Positions 54,114 to 62,459 of a DNA stretch of 64,000 bases are shown here, piece by piece (position 1 is the first letter of the stretch; each line of letters opens with the position of its first letter). Location of the stretch: the NCBI RefSeq assembly GCF_036429475.1, contig NZ_CP144125.1:2604001-2668000 (forward strand), written 5' to 3'. The position numbers were made by a program, and so were the translations under genes. Under the pieces are notes generated by a model. The model searched no databases, was not told where the DNA came from, and was given only the letters and a program-made list of their open reading frames with translations. This stretch comes from Halalkalicoccus sp. CGA53. Lineage in GTDB: Archaea; Halobacteriota; Halobacteria; Halobacteriales; Halalkalicoccaceae.

Positions 54114-54212
54114 TAGGGATCGTCGTAGCCGATCACTCCTCCTAGACGGACACATCACCGGTGTCGTTCGGTTCTCAGTCGAGGAACGACGAGTTTCTCC
54201 GACGATCCCTCT
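54113..54212. mobile_element. 100-bp MITE-like element, copy 2
   Basis: ATAGGGATCGTCGTAG at 54113-54128 is matched by the reverse complement of the other end with a few mismatches (AGAGGGATCGTCGGAG). Length is exactly 100 bp, as in copy 1, and the segment after the left end (CCGA, then CTCC-AG, ACA, CACCG) also matches copy 1. TGA lies on both sides as a direct triplet. No ORF. Confidence 0.72.
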
Positions 54213-54285
54213 GAGCCACACGGTCGGCCGTCCCGGTAGTGCCCCCGTCGAGTCCGTACCGATCGCCCCGACCCGGGCCCGTGAA

Positions 54286-55610
54286 TCAGTCGTCGGCCGG
54301 CGTCGACTCCGTCTCCCACTCCCGGTCGATCGCGTAGCGGATGTAACCCTGCGGTCGCTCGCGGTTCTCCGCGGGGACGGGGTCGGTCGCGAGGCTCACG
54401 CCGACGAACAGCACGGCGTTGACGATCAGCCCGTAGAAGCCCGGCGTGAAGTTCGGCGCGCCCGTGGGGAGTGTGAGGACCCCGAACGTGAGCACCGCGG
54501 CGACGGCGACGCCCGAACCAAGCCCGACCAGCGCACCCTCCCGCGAGGCGCGCTCCCAGTAGAGCGCGCCGAGGACGATCGGCAGCGTCTGGGTCAGGCC
54601 GTCGAAGGCGACCAGCGTGACCATCACGATGATGTCGACGTCCTGGATGGCGATGACGTACGAGCCGATCGCCAGGAAGAGGACGAGGACCTGTGCGATC
54701 CGGGTCTTTCGCCGCTCGTCGACGTCCCTGTCTGCGATGGTGTTCTCGTACCAGTCGCGGGTGATGAGCGAGGCCACCGCGTGGAGCATGGCGTCTTTCG
54801 AACTCATGGAGGCGGCGACCGCGCCGGCGACGACGATCGAGGCGAACCAGACGGGCGTGAACTCGTAGAGGACAGCTGGAATCGCCGAGTCCGGGTCCGC
54901 GAGGTCGGGGAAGTGGATCACCGCGCCGACCGCGAGGAACGCGAGCGGGAGGTAAAAGAGGAGGAGGTAGGCCCTCCCACCGGCGGCGGTCCACTTGAGC
55001 GTCCGCGGGGAGCGCGCGCTGTAGTACCGCAGGAAGATGTGCGGGGACATCGCGACGCCGACGTCGGTGACGACGACGAACGAGAACAGGAACCCCGGGG
55101 TGAGCGTGTCGATCGGGCTGGGGAGGACGAGATACTCGGCGAAGTTCGCCTGGAGGTCGGCCCAGAAGTCGCTCGGGCCGGTGGGCGAGGAAGACGAAGA
55201 TGAAACCCGCGAGCCACATCGCGGCGAACATGAATACGCCCTGGACGGTGTCGGTCCAGGCGATCGAGCGCATCCCGCCGAGCCAGACGTATATCACGCC
55301 GATGACGAGCAGGTAGGCCGCGCCGAGTTCGAAGCTGACCGCTCCCTCGGTGGCCGTCTCGAAGATGACGCCGCTGCCGATCATCTGTATCGCGATGTAC
55401 GGGAAGGTGAAGACGATGAAGACGAAGCTCACGAGCAACGAGAGCGTCTTCGAGCCGTAGAAGTCCTCGAGGAGGTCAGAGGGGGTGACGTAGTCGTGGC
55501 GCTTGCCGAGCAGCCAGACGCGCGAGCCGACGATCCAGAGGATGAGCCCCGAGAGCGTCACCCAGGCTCACGCGAGGATAGTGAACGCTATGACGATAGC
55601 CCGATAGTTC
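54286..55610 (-). pseudogene. broken sodium:solute symporter
   Basis: Two frames make a nearly complete SSS-family transporter. The upstream part (TLSGLILWIVGSRVWLLGKRHDYVTPSDLLEDFYGSK to AGFIFVFLAH) and the downstream part (VVVTDVGVAMSPHIFLRYYSARSPRTLKWTAAGGRAY to the end) are separated by a one-base shift near 55186. An in-frame TGA near 55569 replaces a codon inside membrane segment 3, and about 80 N-terminal residues (segments 1-2) are missing where the MFS gene begins. The conserved late sodium-site region (SSKDAMLHAVASLITRDWY) remains. Confidence 0.82.
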
Positions 55611-55619
55611 CGGTCGACA

Positions 55620-56801
55620 GTGGACGCGATCAGGGAGGAACCGAGAGGGTTCGGGGTTCGGTTCGGACCGCATCTGGCCGCCTTCAGCGTCGGCTACGTC
55701 GTCTTCTCCTACGCCTCGGTGCCGGGAGTGGTGATGGCCGAGTTCGGCGTCGGCTTCACGGCCGTCGGGCTGCTCATGAGCGCCGCGCTCGCCTCGTTCG
55801 TCGCGGTCCAGTTGATCGGCGGACGGCTCGTCGACGACCGGCCGACGCTCCCGGTCTTACTGGGCGTCGTCGTCGTCAACGCGGCGCTCGCGGTCGCGCT
55901 CGACCTGAGCACGACGTTCTCGGGGCTTATCGTCCTCCGCGGGCTCTGGGGGTTCGCGGGCGGGCTCGCGGTCACCGTCTGTGCGACGCAGATCTCGCGA
56001 GTGTACACCGGCTCGACGGCGACCTGGCACCAGAGCGTCAACGGCGGGATGTTCACGTTCGGCGGCGCCTCGTCGTTCGTCGTGACCCCGGCGGTCGTCG
56101 GTACCACGGGGTGGTTCGGCGTCCACGCAGTCGGCGCGCTCGTAGCGCTCCCGGCGATCGTGGCGCTGTGGGTCGATCGACGGGCCGCCGGGGAGACCGC
56201 GCCCACAGGACAGGGAGTCCGATCGCCGGCAGGCCCCGAGACCCCCCGGTTCGCGACGCTCCGAAACCGTCTCGTCCTCCTCGCCGCCGTCTGTAACGTC
56301 GCGACGCTCGGGGCGTACATCACCCTCTCGACGTTCGTCACCTCGTACTTCGACGACGTCGGCGTGATCGGTCCGCTGAACGCGATCGCCCTCCTCGTGG
56401 CCTCGCTCGGTCGCGTCGGTGGCGGGGTCGCGATCCTCCGACCGGGACTCGACGACGGCCACGTCATCGCGGCCGCGTCGGGTGCCGGTGCGGTCGGGCT
56501 GTTCCTGATCGTGCTGGTGGGGGATGGCTCGCTCCTCGTCGTCTTTCTCCCGCTGCTCGCGCTCGCGGCCGTCTCCCTGCCGTTCGGTGCGATCTTCAAG
56601 ATCACGGCTGGTGCGTCGCGTCGTGACGGGACGGCGGTCGCGATCGTCGTCGCCGCCGGAAACGGGGCCGCGATCGTCCTCCCGGCGGTGACGGGGCGGC
56701 TCCGGGACCTCACCGGCGGGTACGACGGCGCGTTCGTCCTGCTCGCGCTGGTGAACGCCGTCGCCGCGTGTGCGGGGATCGCGATCGCCCGCCGGACCTA
56801 G
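55620..56801 (+). CDS. MFS transporter
   Basis: A 393-residue major facilitator with about 12 membrane segments. The loop 2-3 motif is degenerate (GGRLVDDRPTLPVL in place of GxLaDrxGrrxxL). A polar central loop (about 185-215) splits the two halves. GTG start at 55620. It lies between the broken symporter and the hydantoinase genes, so uptake or export of a nitrogen heterocycle or carboxylate is possible; NarK- or CynX-like members are similar in size. Confidence 0.82.
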   Translation: MDAIREEPRGFGVRFGPHLAAFSVGYVVFSYASVPGVVMAEFGVGFTAVGLLMSAALASFVAVQLIGGRLVDDRPTLPVLLGVVVVNAALAVALDLSTTFSGLIVLRGLWGFAGGLAVTVCATQISRVYTGSTATWHQSVNGGMFTFGGASSFVVTPAVVGTTGWFGVHAVGALVALPAIVALWVDRRAAGETAPTGQGVRSPAGPETPRFATLRNRLVLLAAVCNVATLGAYITLSTFVTSYFDDVGVIGPLNAIALLVASLGRVGGGVAILRPGLDDGHVIAAASGAGAVGLFLIVLVGDGSLLVVFLPLLALAAVSLPFGAIFKITAGASRRDGTAVAIVVAAGNGAAIVLPAVTGRLRDLTGGYDGAFVLLALVNAVAACAGIAIARRT

Positions 56802-56902
56802 TACCTCGTGTTCCCTCGATCGAGAGCGCGCCGCCCGGCCGCCGGGGTCGGAGCGCCTGCCTCGTTCCGTGGGTTTTAGACGGGGTGTCGTGATTGCCAG
56901 GT

Positions 56903-58957
56903 ATGTCTCGGTCATCGACCCGCCACCGGATCGGGGTCGACGTCGGCGGCACGTTCACCGACGTCGTGACGGTCTCCGACGGCTCGCTCCACGTGACGAA
57001 GACGCCGTCGACGCCGGCCTCGCCGGACGAGGGTGTCGTCGACGGACTCGAACGGACGCGCGAGGACCTCGACCTCGGGTACGGGGACGTCGAGTTCTTC
57101 GCACACGGGACGACCGTCGCGACGAACGCGGTCCTCGAACGCGAGTGGGCGCCGACCGCGCTCGTCACGACCGAGGGCTTTCGTGACATCCTCGAGATCG
57201 GTCGGCAGGCACGCCCGGACATCTACGACTTCGACGTGACGAAGCCGGTTCCGATCGTCGAGCGGAATCTGCGCTACGAGGTGACCGAACGGCTCGACGA
57301 ACGTGGCCGGGTCGAGGTACCGCTCGACGAGGAGAGCGTGCGGGCGGTCGCCGACCGGCTGCGGGAGCGGGAGGTCGAGAGCGTCGCGATCTCGCTTCTG
57401 TTCGCCTTCGAGAACGCGGATCACGAGCGGCGGGCCGAGGAACTGCTTCGGGAGGCGGGGAGCGAGACGTCGTACTCGCTGTCGAGTGAGGTGCTCCCGG
57501 AGATCAGGGAGTACGAGCGGACGCTCGCGACCGCGCTCAACGCGGCGCTGAAGCCGGTGATGGACAGCTACATCGGCCGTCTGGAGTCGGCGATCGCGGA
57601 GCGAGAGATCCCGGCCACGCTGCAGATCATGCAGTCGAACGGGGGGGTCATCGGGGCGAAACGGGCCCGACAGCGCCCGATCAACACGCTGCTCTCCGGC
57701 CCGGCGGCGGGTGTCCAGGGGGCGGCGCACGTCGCCGGCCTCCTGGGTGTCGAGGACGTCCTCACGATGGACATGGGCGGGACCTCGTGTGACGTCTCGC
57801 TCGTTCGTGGTGGCGAACCCGTCGTCTCGACGGAGGTGGAGGTCGGCGAGTACCCCGTCGGGGTGCCGATGATCGCCGTCCACACGATCGGTGCGGGCGG
57901 TGGCTCGATCGCGTGGATTGACGCGGGCGACGCACTCCGCGTCGGACCGCGCTCCGCCGGGGCCGATCCTGGCCCGGTCTGTTACGGCCGTGGCGGCGAG
58001 GAGCCGACGGTGACCGACGCACAGCTCCTGTTGGGGCGGCTCGATCCCGACGCGTTCCTCTCGGAAGACCTGGAGGCCGACGTCGAGCGCGTCGAGCGCG
58101 TCGTCAGCGAGCGGATCGCCGACCCCCTGGGGATGTCGGTTCGGGAAGCGGCCCAGGGGATCCTCGACGTCGCCAACGCGAACATGGAGCGGGCGCTCCG
58201 CGTCGTGAGCGTCGAGCGTGGTCACGACCCGCGGGAGTTCGGTCTCGTCGCCTTCGGCGGCGCGGGACCGCTGCACGCCGCCTCGCTCGCCGAGGAGCTC
58301 GACGTTCCACGGGTGATCGTCCCCCGAACGGCCGGCGTACTCTCGGCGCTCGGGCTGCTGATCACCGACCTGATCCACGACTTCAGCACGTCGATGGTCC
58401 GCCGACTCGAGGAGGTCTCGCCCTCGGATCTGACGGCGACGTTCGAGCGGTTCGAGCGGGAGGCGGCAGACCGGCTCGCGAGCGAGGGGATCGACGACGA
58501 GCGGATCGAGATCGAGCGCGCGGTCGATCTCAGATATCGGGGGCAGTCGTTCGAGCTCACAGTCCCGCTCTCGGGGGCGCTCGAGGAGGACTCGCTCGCG
58601 GACGCGTCCCGTCGCTTTGACGAACGGCACGAACGGCGCTACGGCCACGCCTCGCCCGACGAGCCGGTCGAGCTCGTGACGGTGCGTCTGCGCGCTCGTG
58701 GTCTCGTCGAGACGCCGACGCTCGCCGCGGCCGCCACGGGTGACGAGGCGGCGGACGCGGTCCGGGACGAGCGGGCCGTCGTCTACGACGGCGAGGCACA
58801 CGAGACACCGGTCTACGACCGCGAGCGGCTCCCGGTCGACTCGACGGTCGAGGGTCCGGCGATCGTGGAGGGAACCGAGAGCACCGTCGTGATCAGACCG
58901 AGTCAGTCGGCGACCGTCGACGAGTACGGGACGATCACGGTGGAGGTTCGCCGATGA
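56903..58957 (+). CDS. hyuA: hydantoinase/oxoprolinase family protein, subunit A
   Basis: A 684-residue HyuA-type subunit. The ASKHA phosphate loop is RIGVDVGGTFTDVV (about 9-22), and ATP-binding motifs recur at DMGGTSCDVSLV and VAFGGAGPLHAASLAEEL. It uses ATP to open a cyclic amide (hydantoin, 5-oxoproline, N-methylhydantoin) with HyuB. A ttttag box at 56874-56879 is 24-29 bp before ATG 56903. The stop overlaps hyuB by 4 bp. Confidence 0.9.
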   Translation: MSRSSTRHRIGVDVGGTFTDVVTVSDGSLHVTKTPSTPASPDEGVVDGLERTREDLDLGYGDVEFFAHGTTVATNAVLEREWAPTALVTTEGFRDILEIGRQARPDIYDFDVTKPVPIVERNLRYEVTERLDERGRVEVPLDEESVRAVADRLREREVESVAISLLFAFENADHERRAEELLREAGSETSYSLSSEVLPEIREYERTLATALNAALKPVMDSYIGRLESAIAEREIPATLQIMQSNGGVIGAKRARQRPINTLLSGPAAGVQGAAHVAGLLGVEDVLTMDMGGTSCDVSLVRGGEPVVSTEVEVGEYPVGVPMIAVHTIGAGGGSIAWIDAGDALRVGPRSAGADPGPVCYGRGGEEPTVTDAQLLLGRLDPDAFLSEDLEADVERVERVVSERIADPLGMSVREAAQGILDVANANMERALRVVSVERGHDPREFGLVAFGGAGPLHAASLAEELDVPRVIVPRTAGVLSALGLLITDLIHDFSTSMVRRLEEVSPSDLTATFERFEREAADRLASEGIDDERIEIERAVDLRYRGQSFELTVPLSGALEEDSLADASRRFDERHERRYGHASPDEPVELVTVRLRARGLVETPTLAAAATGDEAADAVRDERAVVYDGEAHETPVYDRERLPVDSTVEGPAIVEGTESTVVIRPSQSATVDEYGTITVEVRR

Positions 58958-60654
58958 GCGACTCCGGGCGGTCGGGCGGAGGCGCCGAGAGGCGGGAGAC
59001 GGGGATCGACGCGGTGACGCTCGAGGTGATCCGGAACGCCTGTGCCGCCATCTCCGAGGAGATGAACGCGAACCTCATTCGGACGGGCTACTCGCCGAAC
59101 ATCAAAGAGCGCCGGGACTGCTCCTGTGCGGTGTTCGATAGCGAGGGGAAGATGATCAGCCAGGCGGAGAACATGCCCGTCCACCTCGGGGCGATGCCCT
59201 TTTCGGTCGAGGCCGCCCTCGACCGTTACCCACCCGAGACGCTCTCGCCGGGCGATGCGGTGCTGCTCAACGACCCGTTTCGAGGGGGGGCACACCTCCC
59301 GGACCTCACGCTCGTGACACCCGTCTTTTATGAGGGAGAGATCGTCGCCCTGGCCGCGAACCGCGCCCACCACGCCGACGTCGGCGGATCGACCGCCGGG
59401 AGCGTCGCGGCGGACTCGACGGAGATCTACCAGGAGGGGATCAGGATCCCCCCGGTCAAGCTCTACCGGGAGGGTGAGGTCTCGGCGGACGTGATGGAGA
59501 TCGTCCTCGCCAACGTCAGGACGCCCGACGAGCGCCGCGGCGACCTCCGCGCCCAGCAGGCGGCGAACGAGACCGGCCGGGATCGACTTCGGGGACTCGC
59601 CGAGACGTACGGTCCCGACGGGCTTGAGGAGGCGATCACGGAGATCCAGCACTACGCCGAACGCCGGATGCGTGCCGAGATCGACCGCCTGCCCGACGGC
59701 GTCTACGAGTTCGCGGACGTGCTCGACGACGACGGTCAGGGAACCGAGGATATCCGCATCGAGGCGGCGGTGACGATCGACGGCGACTCGATCGGGGTGG
59801 ACTTCGATGGGACCGCCGACCAGACCGAGGGTGCGATCAACGCCGTCTTCGCCGTCACCGCGTCGGCGACCTACTACGCCGTCCGCTGTGTGACCGATCC
59901 GGACATCCCGCCGAACGACGGGGCCTACCGCCCGGTCAAAATCGACGCGCCGGAGGGTACGGTGGTGAACGCCTCGTTGCCGGCGGCCGTCGTCGGCGGC
60001 AACCTGGAGGTCTCTCAGCGGGTGACCGACGTGATCCTCGGCGCGCTCGCGGAAGCGGCACCCGAGCGGGCGATCGGCGCGTGTCAGGGGACGATGAACA
60101 ACGTCACGTTCGGGGGGACCGACCCGCGGACGGGGACACCGTACGCGTTCTACGAGACGCAGGGCGGCGGGTTCGGCGGACGCGCGAGCGGCGACGGGAT
60201 GGACGGCGTCCACGTCCACATGAGCAACACGATGAACACGCCCGCCGAGGTGCTCCAGACTGCCTATCCCCTCGCCGTCGAGCGGTACGAACTCCGCCCG
60301 GACTCGGGCGGAGCGGGCGAGTTCCGGGGCGGGCTGGGCCTCCGCCGGGACATCGAGGTGCGGGGTCACGAGGCCTCGTTCAGCCTCCTCGCGGACCGTC
60401 GGGTCCACGCACCCTACGGCGTCCATGGCGGTGGCAAGGGGGGCCGCGGGGACGACAAACTCATCCGGGACGGCGAGGAACGAGAGCTGGCAGCGAAGTC
60501 GACACACCGTCTCCGACCAGGCGACGTCGTGAGCATCAGGACCCCGGGCGGCGGCGGCTACGGCGATCCGGCGGATCGGGACCCCGAGTCAGCGAGGCGG
60601 GACCGAGAGCTCGGAAAGGTTTCCTCGAACGCGGCCGACGATACACGCGAGTGA
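58954..60654 (+). CDS. hyuB: hydantoinase/oxoprolinase family protein, subunit B
   Basis: A 566-residue HyuB-type subunit. VTLEVIRNACAAISEEMNANLIRTGYSPNIKERRDCSCAVFD near the N-terminus, LNDPFRGGAHLPDLTLV (metal His) and ETQGGGFGGRASGDGMDGVHVHMSNTMNTPAEVLQ are the family landmarks. It contributes the hydrolase site to the ATP-dependent complex with HyuA. Cyclic-amide opening here followed by the carbamoylase at 47006 would be a full hydantoin route, though the two loci are separated. Confidence 0.9.
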   Translation: MSDSGRSGGGAERRETGIDAVTLEVIRNACAAISEEMNANLIRTGYSPNIKERRDCSCAVFDSEGKMISQAENMPVHLGAMPFSVEAALDRYPPETLSPGDAVLLNDPFRGGAHLPDLTLVTPVFYEGEIVALAANRAHHADVGGSTAGSVAADSTEIYQEGIRIPPVKLYREGEVSADVMEIVLANVRTPDERRGDLRAQQAANETGRDRLRGLAETYGPDGLEEAITEIQHYAERRMRAEIDRLPDGVYEFADVLDDDGQGTEDIRIEAAVTIDGDSIGVDFDGTADQTEGAINAVFAVTASATYYAVRCVTDPDIPPNDGAYRPVKIDAPEGTVVNASLPAAVVGGNLEVSQRVTDVILGALAEAAPERAIGACQGTMNNVTFGGTDPRTGTPYAFYETQGGGFGGRASGDGMDGVHVHMSNTMNTPAEVLQTAYPLAVERYELRPDSGGAGEFRGGLGLRRDIEVRGHEASFSLLADRRVHAPYGVHGGGKGGRGDDKLIRDGEERELAAKSTHRLRPGDVVSIRTPGGGGYGDPADRDPESARRDRELGKVSSNAADDTRE

Positions 60655-61014
60655 GTGGTCGGTAGCGTGGCGACCGAGATCGGGTTCGAACGAAGAGAGC
60701 CCCAGAGGGTGCCTCTGACTGTTCCGAAAGGACGGGGCAAACGGTATCCCCTCGGCAAGGGGTGCTAGGACGAGACGCGACATAACTGTTTATATTCTAT
60801 CAACACTCTCCGTCCGGAGATGTCCGATCGAGGTCAGTTCGCCGCCTCGACACGACGTGCTATCGAGACGAGGACGTCGGGCGGGACGGTGTGGGGGAAA
60901 GGCGATGTAGGTGGGGCCAGTGTGGACGAGGGATCGGGCGACCCCGAAGGGGGAACGGGAAACCGACACGATCGCCACCAGTAGACGTTTCAGTGCGGGG
61001 AGCGAGCGCTAACC
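60655..61014. other. 360-bp intergenic stretch
   Basis: No gene seen. A CCCCT-CGGCA-AGGGG hairpin at about 60748-60762 could terminate the hyuAB transcript, and an A/T-rich patch (gtttatattctatc, near 60788-60801) follows it. No clear TATA box precedes the gene at 61015. Confidence 0.45.
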
Positions 61015-61299
61015 ATGTCAGAAACCACGGCGTTCACGATCGACGGGGAAGAGGGCTCGACCGATCGCCTCTCGATCCCGACCGGGCTCCTCGAGATGCT
61101 TCGAACGGGGGAGGAGTCCTCGGCGGAGATAGTCGGCGACCTGGCGATGCTGACCTGTGCCCAGCAGATCCACGCCATCGCCCACCACACGGAAGGCGAG
61201 CCGGACGAGGAGCTCGTGGCCGTCGAAAAACGGACCATGGAGCTCTTCGAGGAACGCTTCGGCGCCTCCTATGAAGAGGTCACCGGCCACGCACACTGA
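61015..61299 (+). CDS. small conserved haloarchaeal protein
   Basis: A 94-residue acidic protein with no membrane segment. TAFTIDGEEGSTDRLSIPTGLLEMLRTGEESSAEIVGDLAMLTCAQQIHAIAHHTEGEPDEELVAVEKRTMELFEERFGASYEE suggests a short strand region and two to three helices. The body resembles uncharacterised haloarchaeal proteins of similar size; function unknown. Confidence 0.7.
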   Translation: MSETTAFTIDGEEGSTDRLSIPTGLLEMLRTGEESSAEIVGDLAMLTCAQQIHAIAHHTEGEPDEELVAVEKRTMELFEERFGASYEEVTGHAH

Positions 61300-61377
61300 G
61301 CGTCTCGTGACGGGTATCGAGCGGCTCCCTGCCCGTGCATCCTGCGACGTTAAGCGGTGTGAGCGAGTAGCACGTCC

Positions 61378-61671
61378 GTGAACCCGTTTTCATCCCCCAT
61401 CGGCCCGTCGACGGCGAGACCGGTCGAGGAGATCCTCGACGGCGACCGTACCGGCCAGTTGAACGTCCTCACGCTGCTCGGCCAGTCGCTCTACGAGGCC
61501 GAACGCGGGAACGACGACCGCGCGCTGCTCTACTTCGGGACCGCCCTGCTCGCGCTGAAGTACAAGAAGGCCTCCTACGCGCTCCAGGGGGCGCTCGTCG
61601 TCGACCGTGCGTTCGGCGAGCTCACCGGCCAGCGACCGCTGGAGGCGCTTCTCGACGAGTTCGGCAGGTAG
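61378..61671 (+). CDS. small helical protein of unknown function
   Basis: A 97-residue protein, mostly helical: VEEILDGDRTGQLNVLTLLGQSLYEAERGNDDRALLYFGTALLALKYKKASYALQGALVVDRAFGELTGQRPLEALLDEFGR. The middle resembles a single TPR-like helix pair. GTG 61378 has cgttaagc (61348-61355) 23-30 bp upstream, supporting the start. The stop is immediately followed by the end of the convergent peptidase gene. Confidence 0.65.
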   Translation: MNPFSSPIGPSTARPVEEILDGDRTGQLNVLTLLGQSLYEAERGNDDRALLYFGTALLALKYKKASYALQGALVVDRAFGELTGQRPLEALLDEFGR

Positions 61672-62352
61672 TCACTCGACCGGGGACGACCGGTCGTCCC
61701 CGGCGAGCGGTTCGTAGACGTACGAGCGATCGATGTCGACGTCGTAGAGGAGCGTCCCGGGGGGCATCCGCCGGAGTCGCCAGGCCAGATAGAGGTCGAC
61801 GATCGCTCCGGAGCCGTTCAGCACCAGCACGAACGCCGCGGTGATCGCGACGAACGGGATCGGAACGATCAGCAGCGGGACGCAGACGGCCGTGACGAGG
61901 ACGAGCGGTGCGAGGCCGACGCGGAGGAGCGCCTCGCGCTCCTGAAACTGGCCGAAGGCGCCCGCGTAGAACGCCCCCATCGCCGGGGCGACGCCGTAGC
62001 TCACCTCGTGGCCGTAGTGAGCGAACACCGCGCCGTGGACCAGTTCGTGGACGACGGCCGTGAGGACCAGCGCGACGAGAACCGGGACGCCGATGGCGAT
62101 CAGGTCGACCGAGTAGGCCGTCGTCTCGCCGTCGACCGTCACGTCGGTGAACGCCGCGAACAGCGCGGGACCCTGCAGTTCCCAGAGGAGGCCGACGACG
62201 CCCGCGAGCGAGAGGACGCCCAGGAGAGACGAACCGACCAGCACCACCACCGTCGGATAGACGAACGAGTAGGGATCGGCGTAGCCATCCGGCGCCGGGG
62301 GCGCACCGTGTGGGTCGGTCGGCCCGGACGTCCAGTGATCGGTCTCGGACAC
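61672..62352 (-). CDS. membrane zinc metallopeptidase (DUF3267-like)
   Basis: A 226-residue membrane protein with four to five segments (about 30-60, 85-110, 115-125, 140-185). HELVH within VVHELVHGAVFAHYGHEVSYG is the zinc motif of DUF3267/site-2-type peptidases. The frame opens at 62364, but minus-strand gtacttatcgg (62373-62383) sits only 12-19 bp from there; GTG 62352 puts it at 24-31 bp and is preferred. Substrate unknown. Confidence 0.8.
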   Translation of the reverse strand: MSETDHWTSGPTDPHGAPPAPDGYADPYSFVYPTVVVLVGSSLLGVLSLAGVVGLLWELQGPALFAAFTDVTVDGETTAYSVDLIAIGVPVLVALVLTAVVHELVHGAVFAHYGHEVSYGVAPAMGAFYAGAFGQFQEREALLRVGLAPLVLVTAVCVPLLIVPIPFVAITAAFVLVLNGSGAIVDLYLAWRLRRMPPGTLLYDVDIDRSYVYEPLAGDDRSSPVE

Positions 62353-62410
62353 GGTCCCGACCACGCTCCGTACCGATAAGTACGTTCGATCGGCTACCTC
62401 ACGAGGTCGT

Positions 62411-62428
62411 CTCCCCGTGCAAGGGGAG
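62411..62428. terminator. hairpin after the MATE gene
   Basis: CTCCCC-GTGCAA-GGGGAG is a perfect 6-bp stem 32 bp past the stop of the minus-strand transporter gene. Flanking arms (CTACCTC.. and ..GAGGTCGGTAG) may extend it. Confidence 0.4.
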
Positions 62429-62459
62429 TTCCCCTCCTCGCGAGGTCGGTAGCGACCGA

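Noticed and set aside
55573-55590. Half match to the IclR-type palindrome (ATAGTGAACGCT)
   Set aside because: The GTTC arm is absent and the site lies in the decayed symporter frame.
62270-62290. Sequence resembling one end of the 100-bp element (TAGGGATCGGCGTAGCC)
   Set aside because: It lies inside the membrane peptidase coding sequence, encodes an ordinary part of that protein, and has no partner inverted repeat at 100 bp.
62380-62459. Folded stretch considered as a tRNA
   Set aside because: Stems are those of nested inverted repeats; no T-loop or anticodon arm arrangement is present.
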